Positions 1 to 5,968 are shown, counted from the first letter of the stretch. The stretch: DNA of 12,947 nucleotides from CAWVWD01 sp965662365 (GCA_965662365.1 CBFIHR010000101.1:1-12947), one strand, 5' to 3'. Numbers and translations are program-made. Notes: a model not told the origin generated them from the sequence alone.

Positions 1-34
1 AAACCTGGCGTCCTAGCCGATAGACGAACGGGCC
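1..34 (-). tRNA. tRNA-Glu (UUC), partial at window edge
   Basis: These bases are identical to the 5' half of the complete tRNA-Glu at 107-178: acceptor strand, D-arm and 5' side of the anticodon stem, ending inside the anticodon loop at the window edge. The 11 bases just upstream of the tRNA 5' end (35-45) also match those upstream of the complete copy (179-189), so this is a tandem duplicate, 144 bases apart. The anticodon itself is only partly visible, so the identity rests on identity to the second copy. Confidence 0.9.
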
Positions 35-43
35 TTTTTATAG

Positions 44-97
44 ACTTGTAAGGCACAAGTTGTTTTAATCTGTTTTATTACCTTAACTTTTTAAGGT
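44..97. other. Two hairpins in the tRNA spacer
   Basis: The spacer between the two tRNA-Glu copies has two short perfect inverted repeats: ACTTGT (44-49) with ACAAGT (55-60), loop of 5, and ACCTTAA (80-86) with TTAAGGT (91-97), loop of 4. Neither is followed by a convincing T-run on the minus strand, so processing signals for a polycistronic tRNA transcript fit as well as a terminator does. Confidence 0.4.
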
Positions 98-106
98 TTT
101 AAATAG

Positions 107-178
107 TAGCCCGTAGGGGAATCGAACCCCTCTTACCAGGATGAAAACCTGGCGTCCTAGCCGATAGACGAACGGGCC
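107..178 (-). tRNA. tRNA-Glu (UUC)
   Basis: Read on the minus strand, this folds into a complete cloverleaf. The 7-bp acceptor stem GGCCCGT pairs with ACGGGCT (one G-U at the end) and is followed by discriminator A at 107. The anticodon stem CCAGG/CCTGG encloses loop TTTTCAT with anticodon TTC, reading GAA/GAG. The T-arm has the GGTTCGATTCC core. The 3' CCA is not encoded, so a nucleotidyltransferase must add it. It lies first in the transcript from the promoter at 331-360, with a second identical copy downstream (1-34). Confidence 0.97.
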
Positions 179-268
179 TTTTTATAGACATTTTATAGAA
201 ACTACTGCCTCTTGTATAAAGTTCAGAAAACATAAAATTAACCTAAAAAGATTTTCTTACACTTTGAA

Positions 269-295
269 TTTAATTACCTTTGTAGCGTAATTAAA
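269..295. repeat. 9-bp perfect inverted repeat in tRNA leader
   Basis: TTTAATTAC (269-277) and GTAATTAAA (287-295) are perfect inverted copies with a 9-base spacer. On the minus strand they fall in the leader between the predicted tRNA start site and the first tRNA. Such a site could be a protein operator or an RNA hairpin; nothing in the sequence decides between them. Confidence 0.5.
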
Positions 296-330
296 CATGG
301 TATCTTCATACCCTTTTTCCAAAAGCAGGG

Positions 331-360
331 CAAAGATAGAATGATTTTTTTAAAAACCAA
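331..360 (-). promoter_or_regulatory. Promoter for the tRNA-Glu genes
   Basis: On the minus strand TTG (358-360) is followed after exactly 19 bases by TATCTTTG (331-338), a perfect match to the Bacteroidota sigma-ABfr consensus (TTG, 17-23 bases, TANNTTTG). Transcription would start near 324, giving a leader of about 145 bases before the first tRNA. No other minus-strand gene lies between this site and the tRNAs. Confidence 0.75.
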
Positions 361-400
361 AAAACTTATTTTTTATTTTTAATTGATTTTATAAAAATAT

Positions 401-430
401 TTACTTAGTTTAGCGGTATAATTACTTAGT
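401..430. repeat. Direct repeat TTACTTAGT, 21-base spacing
   Basis: TTACTTAGT occurs at 401-409 and again at 422-430, exactly two helical turns apart, about 150 bases before gapA. The second copy runs into the hairpin AGTGTC-AAAAA-GACACT (428-444). Same-face spacing suits a dimeric regulator, but the AT-rich background makes chance possible. Confidence 0.35.
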
Positions 431-576
431 GTCAAAAAGACACTTAATGAAACGTCATACATAAAAAGCTTATCAACAATTTATTATCAAGCCTTTTGAA
501 TGAATAACGTTCTAATATTTATTAACAATTAATATTGTCAATTTTCCTGTAACAAGCAGGGCAAAAAAAACAAATT

Positions 577-1566
577 ATGGCAAAGAAAGTAGCTATTAAC
601 GGCTTCGGACGCATCGGTCGTCTAACATTTCGCTTTTTACAACAGAACCCTGATGTAGAAGTAGTAGCGATTAATGATTTAACAGACAACGCAACTTTAG
701 CACACTTGTTAAAGTACGATTCTACACAAGGTATTTTTGACGGTACAGTTGAGCATACAGAAGATGCTTTAATTGTGAACGGAAAATCAATTAAGGCTTC
801 AGCAGAACGTAATCCTGCGGCTTTACCTTGGGGCGAAATGGGTGTTGATGTCGTTTTGGAATGTACTGGAATTTTTAGAAATAAAGAAAAAGCAGGTTTA
901 CACATCGAAGCAGGTGCGAAAAAAGTAGTTATCTCTGCTCCAGGTAAAGGCGAAGGGATTCAAACTATCGTTTTAGGTGTAAATGATGACACATTAGATA
1001 CTTCAAATACAGTATTCTCAAACGCATCTTGTACAACAAACTGTTTATCTCCTTTAGTGAAAGTTATTACTGAAAACTGGGGATTGGTACAAGGTACAAT
1101 GACAACGACTCACGCTTATACGGGTGATCAAAGAATATTAGATGCACCTCACTCTGACTTGCGTCGTGCGAGAGCTGCAGCTGTAAATATCGTGCCTACT
1201 ACAACTGGTGCAGCAGCAGCAGTTGGAAAAGTGATTCCTTCAGTAGCTGGTAAATTAATGGCAATGGCAGTACGTGTTCCTGTTCCGACGGGTTCAATGA
1301 CTGAATTGACAGTTATTACAGACAAAGAAGTAACTATTGAGGAAGTAAATGCGAAGTTTAAAGAATATGCAGATTCTTCATTAATGGGCATCATGGAATA
1401 TTCAACAGCTCCTTTGGTCTCTTCTGATATCGTTGGAAATCCTCACTCTTGTATTTTCGATTCAGGCTTAACATTGGCTGATGGTAAATTATTAAAAGTA
1501 GTGGGTTGGTACGATAACGAAGCTGGTTACTCAGCACGTTTGGCAGAATTAACAGCAAGAGTTTAA
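577..1566 (+). CDS. gapA: Glyceraldehyde-3-phosphate dehydrogenase, type I
   Basis: This enzyme oxidises and phosphorylates glyceraldehyde 3-phosphate to 1,3-bisphosphoglycerate with reduction of NAD+, in cytosolic glycolysis. The 329-residue length is normal for the family. The N-terminal Rossmann motif GFGRIGR is at residues 9-15, with Asp34 after the second strand, which usually marks NAD rather than NADP preference. The catalytic motif SCTTNC is at 151-156 with the nucleophile Cys152, and the partner His179 sits in TTTHAYTGDQ. The start ATG follows an A-rich stretch without Shine-Dalgarno, as usual in Bacteroidota. pgk follows 56 bases downstream on the same strand and carries out the next reaction. 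Between them lies a strong hairpin (1577-1609), so the two may not be expressed equally. The reading frame is intact. Confidence 0.97.
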   Translation: MAKKVAINGFGRIGRLTFRFLQQNPDVEVVAINDLTDNATLAHLLKYDSTQGIFDGTVEHTEDALIVNGKSIKASAERNPAALPWGEMGVDVVLECTGIFRNKEKAGLHIEAGAKKVVISAPGKGEGIQTIVLGVNDDTLDTSNTVFSNASCTTNCLSPLVKVITENWGLVQGTMTTTHAYTGDQRILDAPHSDLRRARAAAVNIVPTTTGAAAAVGKVIPSVAGKLMAMAVRVPVPTGSMTELTVITDKEVTIEEVNAKFKEYADSSLMGIMEYSTAPLVSSDIVGNPHSCIFDSGLTLADGKLLKVVGWYDNEAGYSARLAELTARV

Positions 1567-1576
1567 TTGAATCAAT

Positions 1577-1609
1577 AAATAGAAGGTGCTTTTACAGTGC
1601 CTTCTATTT
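1577..1609 (+). terminator. Hairpin between gapA and pgk
   Basis: AAATAGAAGG (1577-1586) pairs perfectly with CCTTCTATTT (1600-1609), and the stem can extend inward by two G-U pairs and one C-G pair to a 7-base loop. The 5' A-run and 3' T-run make it terminator-like, but the T-run is short. It lies 10 bases after the gapA stop and ends 13 bases before the pgk start, so it probably works as a partial terminator or as a 3'-end stabiliser for the gapA message. Confidence 0.65.
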
Positions 1610-1622
1610 CAATAATAGTATT

Positions 1623-2819
1623 ATGAATTTTCAGAATAAAAAAGTGTTGATTCGTGTCGATTTTAATGTTCCTTTGAATGGGAATTATGAAATCACGGAT
1701 GATACTCGAATCCAAGCCGCTTTACCAACGATTACAAAGGTTTTAGAAAATGGAAACGCCGTGATTTTAATGTCACATTTAGGTCGTCCGTTAAAGAAAC
1801 TAAACGATGATGGTAGTATCAATGTCGAAAAGTTCACTTTACGTCATTTAGTCAGCTATTTATCAGAAGTTTTAGGTCGTGAGGTGAAGTTTGCAGAAGA
1901 TTGTGGCGGAGAACAATCACAGGCTTTAGCTGCCGAATTACAAGCCGGAGAAGTTTTGCTTTTAGAAAATACTCGCTTTAATAAAGGTGAGAAAAAAGGC
2001 GATGAAGCTTTTGCTAAAAGTATGGCAGATTTGGCCGACGCTTATATCAATGATGCTTTTGGAACGGCTCACCGTGCACATGCTTCGACAACAACTGTCG
2101 CTCAATTCTTTGATGCTGACCACAAATCTTTTGGTTTGTTGATGGATAAAGAATTGGCAAACGGTAATAAAGTACTGAATAATCCTGCTCGTCCACTGAC
2201 GGCAATTATTGGCGGTGCAAAGGTTTCTGATAAAATCTTATTATTGGAGCGTTTGATTGATTTTGTGGATAATTTGATTGTTGGTGGTGGTATGGCTTAT
2301 ACCTTTATGAAAGCTCAAGGTGGAACTATCGGTGGATCACTTTGCGAAGAGGATAAGTTAGACTTAGCCAATCGCCTTATTGCGAAAGCAAGAAACAAAG
2401 GTGTAAATCTTTATTTGCCAACCGATTCTGTTGTTGCAGATAACTTTGCGGCTGATGCCAATACGAATATTCAACCAAGTAACGCTATCGCTGATGGTTG
2501 GATGGGCTTAGATATCGGAACGGAAGCAGTTGCCAGTTTTTCGAAAGTTATCAAAAATTCAAAAACGATTCTTTGGAATGGTCCAATGGGCGTTTTTGAA
2601 ATGGACGCTTTCGCTAATGGTACAAAATCTATTGCCACGGCAGTCGCTGACGCAACGGCAAAAGGGGCGTTTTCATTAGTAGGTGGTGGCGACTCTGTTG
2701 CTGCTGTAAAATCTATGGACTTAGCCGACCAGGTATCTTATGTTTCAACTGGTGGCGGTGCAATGTTAGAATTTTTAGAAGGCAAAACATTGCCAGGTGT
2801 TGCTGCTATCATTGAGTAA
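1623..2819 (+). CDS. pgk: Phosphoglycerate kinase
   Basis: This enzyme transfers phosphate from 1,3-bisphosphoglycerate to ADP, making ATP and 3-phosphoglycerate, in cytosolic glycolysis. At 398 residues it is full length. Family motifs in order are RVDFNVPL (11-18), SHLGRP (51-56), ENTRF (115-119), DAFGTAHRAHAS (144-155) and GGAKVSDK (197-204), then NGPMGVFE and the nucleotide-loop motif GGGDSVAAV near the C-terminus. The start at 1623 gives a tail before KKVLIRVDFN a few residues shorter than in many relatives, but no other in-frame ATG lies upstream before the hairpin, so I keep it. It follows gapA and is probably partly co-transcribed with it. The UUCG-loop terminator at 2889-2919 closes the unit. 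Confidence 0.97.
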   Translation: MNFQNKKVLIRVDFNVPLNGNYEITDDTRIQAALPTITKVLENGNAVILMSHLGRPLKKLNDDGSINVEKFTLRHLVSYLSEVLGREVKFAEDCGGEQSQALAAELQAGEVLLLENTRFNKGEKKGDEAFAKSMADLADAYINDAFGTAHRAHASTTTVAQFFDADHKSFGLLMDKELANGNKVLNNPARPLTAIIGGAKVSDKILLLERLIDFVDNLIVGGGMAYTFMKAQGGTIGGSLCEEDKLDLANRLIAKARNKGVNLYLPTDSVVADNFAADANTNIQPSNAIADGWMGLDIGTEAVASFSKVIKNSKTILWNGPMGVFEMDAFANGTKSIATAVADATAKGAFSLVGGGDSVAAVKSMDLADQVSYVSTGGGAMLEFLEGKTLPGVAAIIE

Positions 2820-2888
2820 ACAATTTACAGAAAAACTATTTCAAATAAAATAAGACAAGAGAATAATCGTGGAAGATTAATTATAACA

Positions 2889-2919
2889 GGCTTTCTTGCT
2901 TCGGTAAGAAAGTCTTTTT
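2889..2919 (+). terminator. Rho-independent terminator after pgk, UUCG loop
   Basis: An 11-bp stem (2889-2899 with 2904-2914, including two G-U pairs) is closed by C(TTCG)G, the very stable tetraloop, and followed directly by TTTTT (2915-2919). This is a textbook intrinsic terminator, placed 70 bases after the pgk stop. Confidence 0.9.
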
Positions 2920-2980
2920 CATTCTCTAGAAACCCTGGGATTTCACATGGATTTCACACAATAACACAAAACTAACAAAA

Positions 2981-3002
2981 TAGGTGTTTTCGAAAACACC
3001 TA
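2981..3002 (-). terminator. Terminator after the small membrane-protein gene
   Basis: A perfect 22-base palindrome: TAGGTGTTTT (2981-2990) is complementary to CGAAAACACCTA read through 3002. On the minus strand it is followed by TTTTG, and it lies 28 bases after the stop at 3031. It can act in both directions and so also backs up the pgk terminator. Confidence 0.8.
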
Positions 3003-3030
3003 CTTTGATATAAAGTTTTTGTTAAATTTT

Positions 3031-3540
3031 CTAATGATCAAGTTCTTCAAATAAGTATTCAATCCGTCCTTTATCCAAACTTTTTATGTAAATCACAAAT
3101 GCTAAAACAAGGAGTCCAAGCTCCACAATGAAAGATAAATTAAACATACTTTCTAAGGTAAAGATAGAAACGACAACGGCAAAATAAAGCAAGGTTTTAC
3201 TAAAATTCGTTCGGCTATCCCCACCGATTTTATCCCCTCGAATAATAATTCGTTTTATAAATTCATCATTTCGAGTCAATGTCGATTCAATTTCTCCTTT
3301 CAAAAAACTATTGATAAATAATCGAAACTGATATATATTACCGTTATCATCTTGAAACTGTAATTCTTCTTTAAACTTAAAATTGTTTTTATTGATGATC
3401 AGATTATCGTTGAGGTATAATTTTTCTTTTGCAGAAAAAGTAGATCCCCAAAATCGAATGACATTGATACCATCATCAAACACCAACCAAAGCCCTTCTT
3501 CAATACTACCTTTTGACTTATCCGGAAGATTTTCAGACAT
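3031..3540 (-). CDS. Hypothetical protein with two C-terminal membrane helices
   Basis: I do not recognise this 169-residue protein. The first 110 residues are polar and look beta-rich, with alternating hydrophobic patterns (GLWLVFDDGINVIRFWG and a DDNGNIYQFRLF stretch). Two hydrophobic segments follow, about 117-130 and 137-152, joined by a short turn. Arg/Lys residues before the first and KSLDKGR after the second suggest that both ends stay in the cytoplasm. There is no signal peptide. I chose ATG 3540; an in-frame TTG at 3549 is possible but less likely. It begins 12 bases after the stop of the amidase gene, so the two are almost certainly co-transcribed. A partner, immunity or membrane-anchoring role for the amidase is inference from position only. 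Confidence 0.8.
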   Translation of the reverse strand: MSENLPDKSKGSIEEGLWLVFDDGINVIRFWGSTFSAKEKLYLNDNLIINKNNFKFKEELQFQDDNGNIYQFRLFINSFLKGEIESTLTRNDEFIKRIIIRGDKIGGDSRTNFSKTLLYFAVVVSIFTLESMFNLSFIVELGLLVLAFVIYIKSLDKGRIEYLFEELDH

Positions 3541-3552
3541 AAACAACAATTT

Positions 3553-4515
3553 TTATACAATACCTTTTTCATCTTCATCATATAACTCGCCATGCAAGCT
3601 ATTTAACATATCAATCAACTCTGGCTGAGGAAAACAATCCCATTTATCTTCCCGCACATTGACGTGTGTCCAAAGCCCCGGCGCACCATTAAGTGCATCA
3701 AACTTCAAATCAAAATAACATTCATCATACTTCATATCTGGCAACGGAATATCAAACTTACGAGCCAGCTCCAAAATCAATTGTTTCAGAGAAGCCAGTT
3801 GTTTTTCGGTATATTTCTGAAAATACTTCTTACCTCTCCACGGTTTTTCTAAAATACAGACTTCCTCATCAGGAATATATATTTTACCGCTTGCTGTTTC
3901 AAAATAAAATCGACCACTCTCCTCTCGTTGCAACCAGCCATAATTACAAATCTCAATCGCAATCGATTTAGCATTCAGTCGAGCATTATTAAACGGTGCA
4001 TAACGAGGTCGTTTTAACCCCAAGTGATGTGCCCAATATTTCGGATCAAACGGCACATAAATTGCTCCATCAAAATCCTTAACACCGCTTGTCTTACGAC
4101 CAATCAGAAAAGCCGTTCCGACACGCAACGGATTTCCTCCACGAGTTTTGTCCCTTTCCCAACCATCAATCACATAATCTGGCCTTGCACCACCAGCGGT
4201 ATGATGCAAGTATATCGTATCTTTCGTAACAATCTCTCTGTAATATTCATTATCATTCAGCGGATATTTAGTCAAATCGACTTCTAAATCAAACTCATAA
4301 GTTTTAATAGGATTATCTCTCAAGGCTTCCCAAGTCATGTTACCAACAACTCCATCCGCTACCAAACCTACCGAAGCCTGAAACTCCTTGATAGCTCTTT
4401 CTGTCCCTCGACCAAAAATACCATCAGCAATACCTGCATCAAATCCTTTCTTGTTTAATAATTCTTGTAATTCAGCAACCTGTGTTCCTCTACTGCCTCT
4501 TCTTAATAATGCCAT
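3553..4515 (-). CDS. N-acetylmuramoyl-L-alanine amidase with peptidoglycan-binding domain
   Basis: This 320-residue protein is predicted to cut the bond between MurNAc and the stem peptide L-Ala. Residues 1-67 form a peptidoglycan-binding domain of the PG_binding_1 type (RGSRGTQVAELQELL, then DGIFGRGTERAIKEFQ and DGVVGNMTWEAL). A zinc-dependent Amidase_2 domain follows from about residue 95: His104 in YLHHTAGG, His284 in THVNVRED and Cys294 ten residues later are the likely zinc ligands, with Cys in the place where AmpD has Asp. Glu189 in SIAIEIC is also family-typical. There is no signal peptide, lipobox or membrane helix, so export by the Sec route is not expected. That leaves lysis, phage-like or contractile-system delivery, or non-classical release. 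The small membrane-protein gene follows directly. No phage or secretion genes are visible nearby. Confidence 0.88.
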   Translation of the reverse strand: MALLRRGSRGTQVAELQELLNKKGFDAGIADGIFGRGTERAIKEFQASVGLVADGVVGNMTWEALRDNPIKTYEFDLEVDLTKYPLNDNEYYREIVTKDTIYLHHTAGGARPDYVIDGWERDKTRGGNPLRVGTAFLIGRKTSGVKDFDGAIYVPFDPKYWAHHLGLKRPRYAPFNNARLNAKSIAIEICNYGWLQREESGRFYFETASGKIYIPDEEVCILEKPWRGKKYFQKYTEKQLASLKQLILELARKFDIPLPDMKYDECYFDLKFDALNGAPGLWTHVNVREDKWDCFPQPELIDMLNSLHGELYDEDEKGIV

Positions 4516-4939
4516 TTTGTAATTGAGTTTATAATTTTTGATGATTTTCTAAATAAATTAAGTCGGAATGATGATTCTACGTTATTTAAGTTGAGTCTTA
4601 ATCTCGAACTATTCCGTCAAGATATGAAAGCCAACACTTCTCGCTTCCTAAAAATAAACACCAAACAATCAACCGACGTCACACAGAATCGAAATGATCA
4701 TTGATACAATCATTACTGACAACAAAATAATTGAAATTCATGTAACTATCAATTATTTATCATTAAAATTTGAGAAAACAACTACGGATAATAATCCAAA
4801 AACGCTGAATTTTAGTACGAAAAGTACACGTTTGACTCGACAACTATTTTTAAATAGGTTTATTTTTCAATAACTACTGTAAATCATGGATTTTATGAAA
4901 TGAGTGTCGAGTATTCGGGATAAGTTAACTCTGAAATGA
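4516..4939. other. Gene-free stretch upstream of the amidase
   Basis: About 420 bases between the amidase start and the csp terminator with no ORF I can support. Visible structure is minor: ACTCGACA (4835-4842) with its inverted copy TGTCGAGT (4905-4912), and CTATTT-TT-AAATAG (4844-4857). No TANNTTTG box with a correct TTG was found for the amidase gene on the minus strand. Several short frames are open, the longest plus-strand one I read being 26 codons from 4624, but none looks coding. A decayed gene or an unrecognised RNA is possible. Confidence 0.5.
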
Positions 4940-4973
4940 CAAAAGGTGCTTGTGGAAACACAAACACCTTTTG
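4940..4973 (-). terminator. Terminator after the csp gene, GAAA loop
   Basis: CAAAAGGTG (4940-4948) pairs with CACCTTTTG (4965-4973). After one C/A mismatch, TTGTG (4950-4954) pairs with CACAA (4959-4963) around a GAAA tetraloop. It lies 25 bases after the csp stop on the minus strand, with TTTTG at the end of the stem. Confidence 0.85.
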
Positions 4974-4997
4974 ATGATAAAATTCTATGATCGTGAA

Positions 4998-5189
4998 TTA
5001 ATCTGCAAGTTGCACATTAATTGCATTAGGACCTTTTCTTCCATCTGTTACATCATACATAACAACATCACCTTCTCTGATCTCATCCATAAGACCTGTT
5101 ACATGAACAAAAATGTCGCCACCTGATTCTTGAGTAATGAATCCAAAACCTTTAGAGTCATTAAAAAATTTTACTGTTCCTTTCGGCAT
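4998..5189 (-). CDS. Cold-shock domain protein
   Basis: This 63-residue protein is a single cold-shock domain: a small beta-barrel that binds single-stranded RNA or DNA and melts message structure in the cytoplasm. RNP1 is KGFGFI (13-18) and RNP2 is DIFVHVTGL (25-33), with aromatic Phe8, Phe9, Phe15, Phe17 and Phe27 and His29 on the expected binding face. The C-terminus GRKGPNAINV is typical of Bacteroidota members. The start ATG at 5189 gives the usual MxxGTVKFFN beginning. A TATCTTTG box at 5415-5422 predicts a leader of about 220 bases, as is common for cold-induced csp genes. Whether this copy is cold-induced or constitutive cannot be told from the protein. Confidence 0.96.
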   Translation of the reverse strand: MPKGTVKFFNDSKGFGFITQESGGDIFVHVTGLMDEIREGDVVMYDVTDGRKGPNAINVQLAD

Positions 5190-5414
5190 GATAATAAATT
5201 AAAAATTCAATTACAACTAATCGTTTTTCAACAAACATTTTACTACAATTGCTTTGAGCAAACTTTTGTTTATCCAAAATTTTAAAAGAAATACTTTAGA
5301 GAAGGAGTTTCTTAATAATATTATGGCTATGTTGAGTGTGCTGAAATATTAATAGAAGTTTTTTTTGAAATAATTAGTTGGCATTAATAAAAATAATAAA
5401 ATTAATTGTCCCCA

Positions 5415-5422
5415 CAAAGATA
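5415..5422 (-). promoter_or_regulatory. -7 promoter box for csp
   Basis: On the minus strand these bases read TATCTTTG, a perfect TANNTTTG box identical to that of the tRNA promoter. No TTG is present 17-23 bases upstream, so the -33 element is degenerate. The start site would be near 5408, about 218 bases before the csp ATG. Confidence 0.55.
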
Positions 5423-5443
5423 AGGCTTTTTTTAATGCGGTGC

Positions 5444-5473
5444 TTAATATTTTTTAATATTTTGAATATTAAA
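5444..5473. repeat. Helically phased TTAATATT repeats
   Basis: TTAATATTTT occurs at 5444-5453 and 5454-5463, exactly ten bases apart. The second copy is also half of a perfect palindrome, TTTAATATT-TTG-AATATTAAA (5453-5473). Three half-sites thus lie on one face of the helix between the csp promoter and the plus-strand operon. This fits a regulator site or a bent AT-rich upstream element. Confidence 0.5.
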
Positions 5474-5475
5474 TT

Positions 5476-5483
5476 TAGTTTTG
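5476..5483 (+). promoter_or_regulatory. Possible -7 box for the 5509 operon
   Basis: TAGTTTTG matches TANNTTTG and ends 25 bases before the ATG at 5509. The nearest TTG (5462-5464) is only 11 bases upstream, too close for a normal -33 element, so this is a weak call. Confidence 0.35.
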
Positions 5484-5508
5484 CTAAAATCTTATCGGAT
5501 AATTATCT

Positions 5509-5895
5509 ATGAAAAAGGAACGAATCACATATAATAAATTATATCGTCTGAAAGCCTATCAATTAGCCATTCAGTTAACAAAGGAAGTCGAACGATTAAC
5601 AAAATCCTGGGATAGCGACTTTGACTATCCGTTATCTGATAGCTGGGTCGTCGATATGCGGTTAATCGCTGCTCAAATGGAAGAGGCCTACGAACAACAA
5701 GCTTTTGAAGGGCATCGAGCATTTCTATGGGAAGCTATCGGAGCTCTGGCACGTTCGACCGTAAGCCTAGAGATCACACACGAGTTAGAACTCTTAGACG
5801 ATACAACGCACGATCAGCTCAAAGAACGCTTTGACGAGCTGGAAATGCAATTAAAAGGCTTAGCCTATTCTTTACGAAAAATCTATGGTAAGTAA
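5509..5895 (+). CDS. Four-helix-bundle protein (S23/IVP-like)
   Basis: This 128-residue, strongly charged protein is predicted almost wholly alpha-helical, with four amphipathic stretches at about 11-33, 46-66, 68-93 and 101-125. The pattern recalls the four-helix-bundle family first described from 23S rRNA intervening sequences: a YQLAIQLTKEVERL first helix, then PLSDSW, MRLIAAQMEEAYE in place of the usual SIxANIAEG, and a long third helix with the EAIGALARS segment. The match is by eye and the key glycines are absent, so the family is a likely rather than sure assignment. The molecular role of that family is poorly known. Many relatives lie outside rRNA genes, as here. uup starts 73 bases downstream on the same strand, so it may head a uup-tilS operon. 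Confidence 0.75.
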   Translation: MKKERITYNKLYRLKAYQLAIQLTKEVERLTKSWDSDFDYPLSDSWVVDMRLIAAQMEEAYEQQAFEGHRAFLWEAIGALARSTVSLEITHELELLDDTTHDQLKERFDELEMQLKGLAYSLRKIYGK

Positions 5896-5901
5896 TCAAA
5901 T

Positions 5902-5950
5902 GTGAAGTTTGAAGTGTGAAATAAGTAATACTTCACACTCCAAACTTCAC
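5902..5950. repeat. 49-base hairpin repeat before uup
   Basis: Bases 5902-5920 pair with 5932-5950 at 18 of 19 positions (one A/C mismatch), leaving an 11-base loop. The units are variants of ACTTCACACTTCAAA. A third imperfect copy (ACTTACACTTCAAA, 5952-5965) follows directly and runs up to the uup start. It begins six bases after the upstream stop codon. There is no T-run, so it is not a normal terminator. It looks like a dispersed intergenic palindromic repeat and could affect message stability or uup translation. Confidence 0.7.
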
Positions 5951-5968
5951 AACTTACACTTCAAATAA

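Larger units (their letters stand above)
180..576. other. Intergenic region between tRNA-Glu and gapA
   Basis: About 400 bases, very AT-rich, with no supported gene. It holds the tRNA promoter on the minus strand (331-360), a 9-bp inverted repeat in the tRNA leader (269-295), a 21-base-spaced direct repeat (401-430) and a small hairpin (428-444). I find no perfect TTG-N17-23-TANNTTTG promoter for gapA. The closest -7 match is TAATATTG at 530-537, with one mismatch and no TTG at the right distance. Confidence 0.7.
5190..5508. other. Divergent intergenic region, csp leader and promoters
   Basis: About 320 bases, AT-rich, between two divergent genes. On the minus strand it holds the -7 box for csp (5415-5422) and the long csp leader. 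On the plus side lie the phased TTAATATT repeats (5444-5473) and a possible -7 box (5476-5483) for the downstream operon. Inside the leader TTGCT-TTG-AGCAA (5249-5261) is a small hairpin. No gene is seen. Confidence 0.7.

Noticed and set aside
275..282. Plus-strand TACCTTTG box as a gapA promoter
   Set aside because: It matches the -7 consensus, but there is no TTG 17-23 bases upstream and it is 295 bases from gapA.
323..565. 12-mer AAGCAGGGCAAA present at 323-334 and 554-565
   Set aside because: A few 12-base matches are expected by chance in 13 kb; the two contexts differ (minus-strand promoter and gapA leader).
1149..1394. Antisense frames within gapA, uup, the amidase gene and the 5509 gene
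   Set aside because: They are shadows of well-supported genes on the other strand and carry no domain.
2938..2958. GGATTTCACA repeated twice, 11 bases apart
   Set aside because: Only two short copies between two terminators, with no gene close enough to regulate; likely chance slippage.
3541..3549. TTG start for the small membrane-protein gene
   Set aside because: It adds only three residues, and an ATG follows at 3540 with a normal A/T-rich lead.
4624..4704. 26-codon plus-strand ORF in the gene-free stretch
   Set aside because: Short, with no promoter, no recognisable domain and ordinary AT-rich spacer composition.
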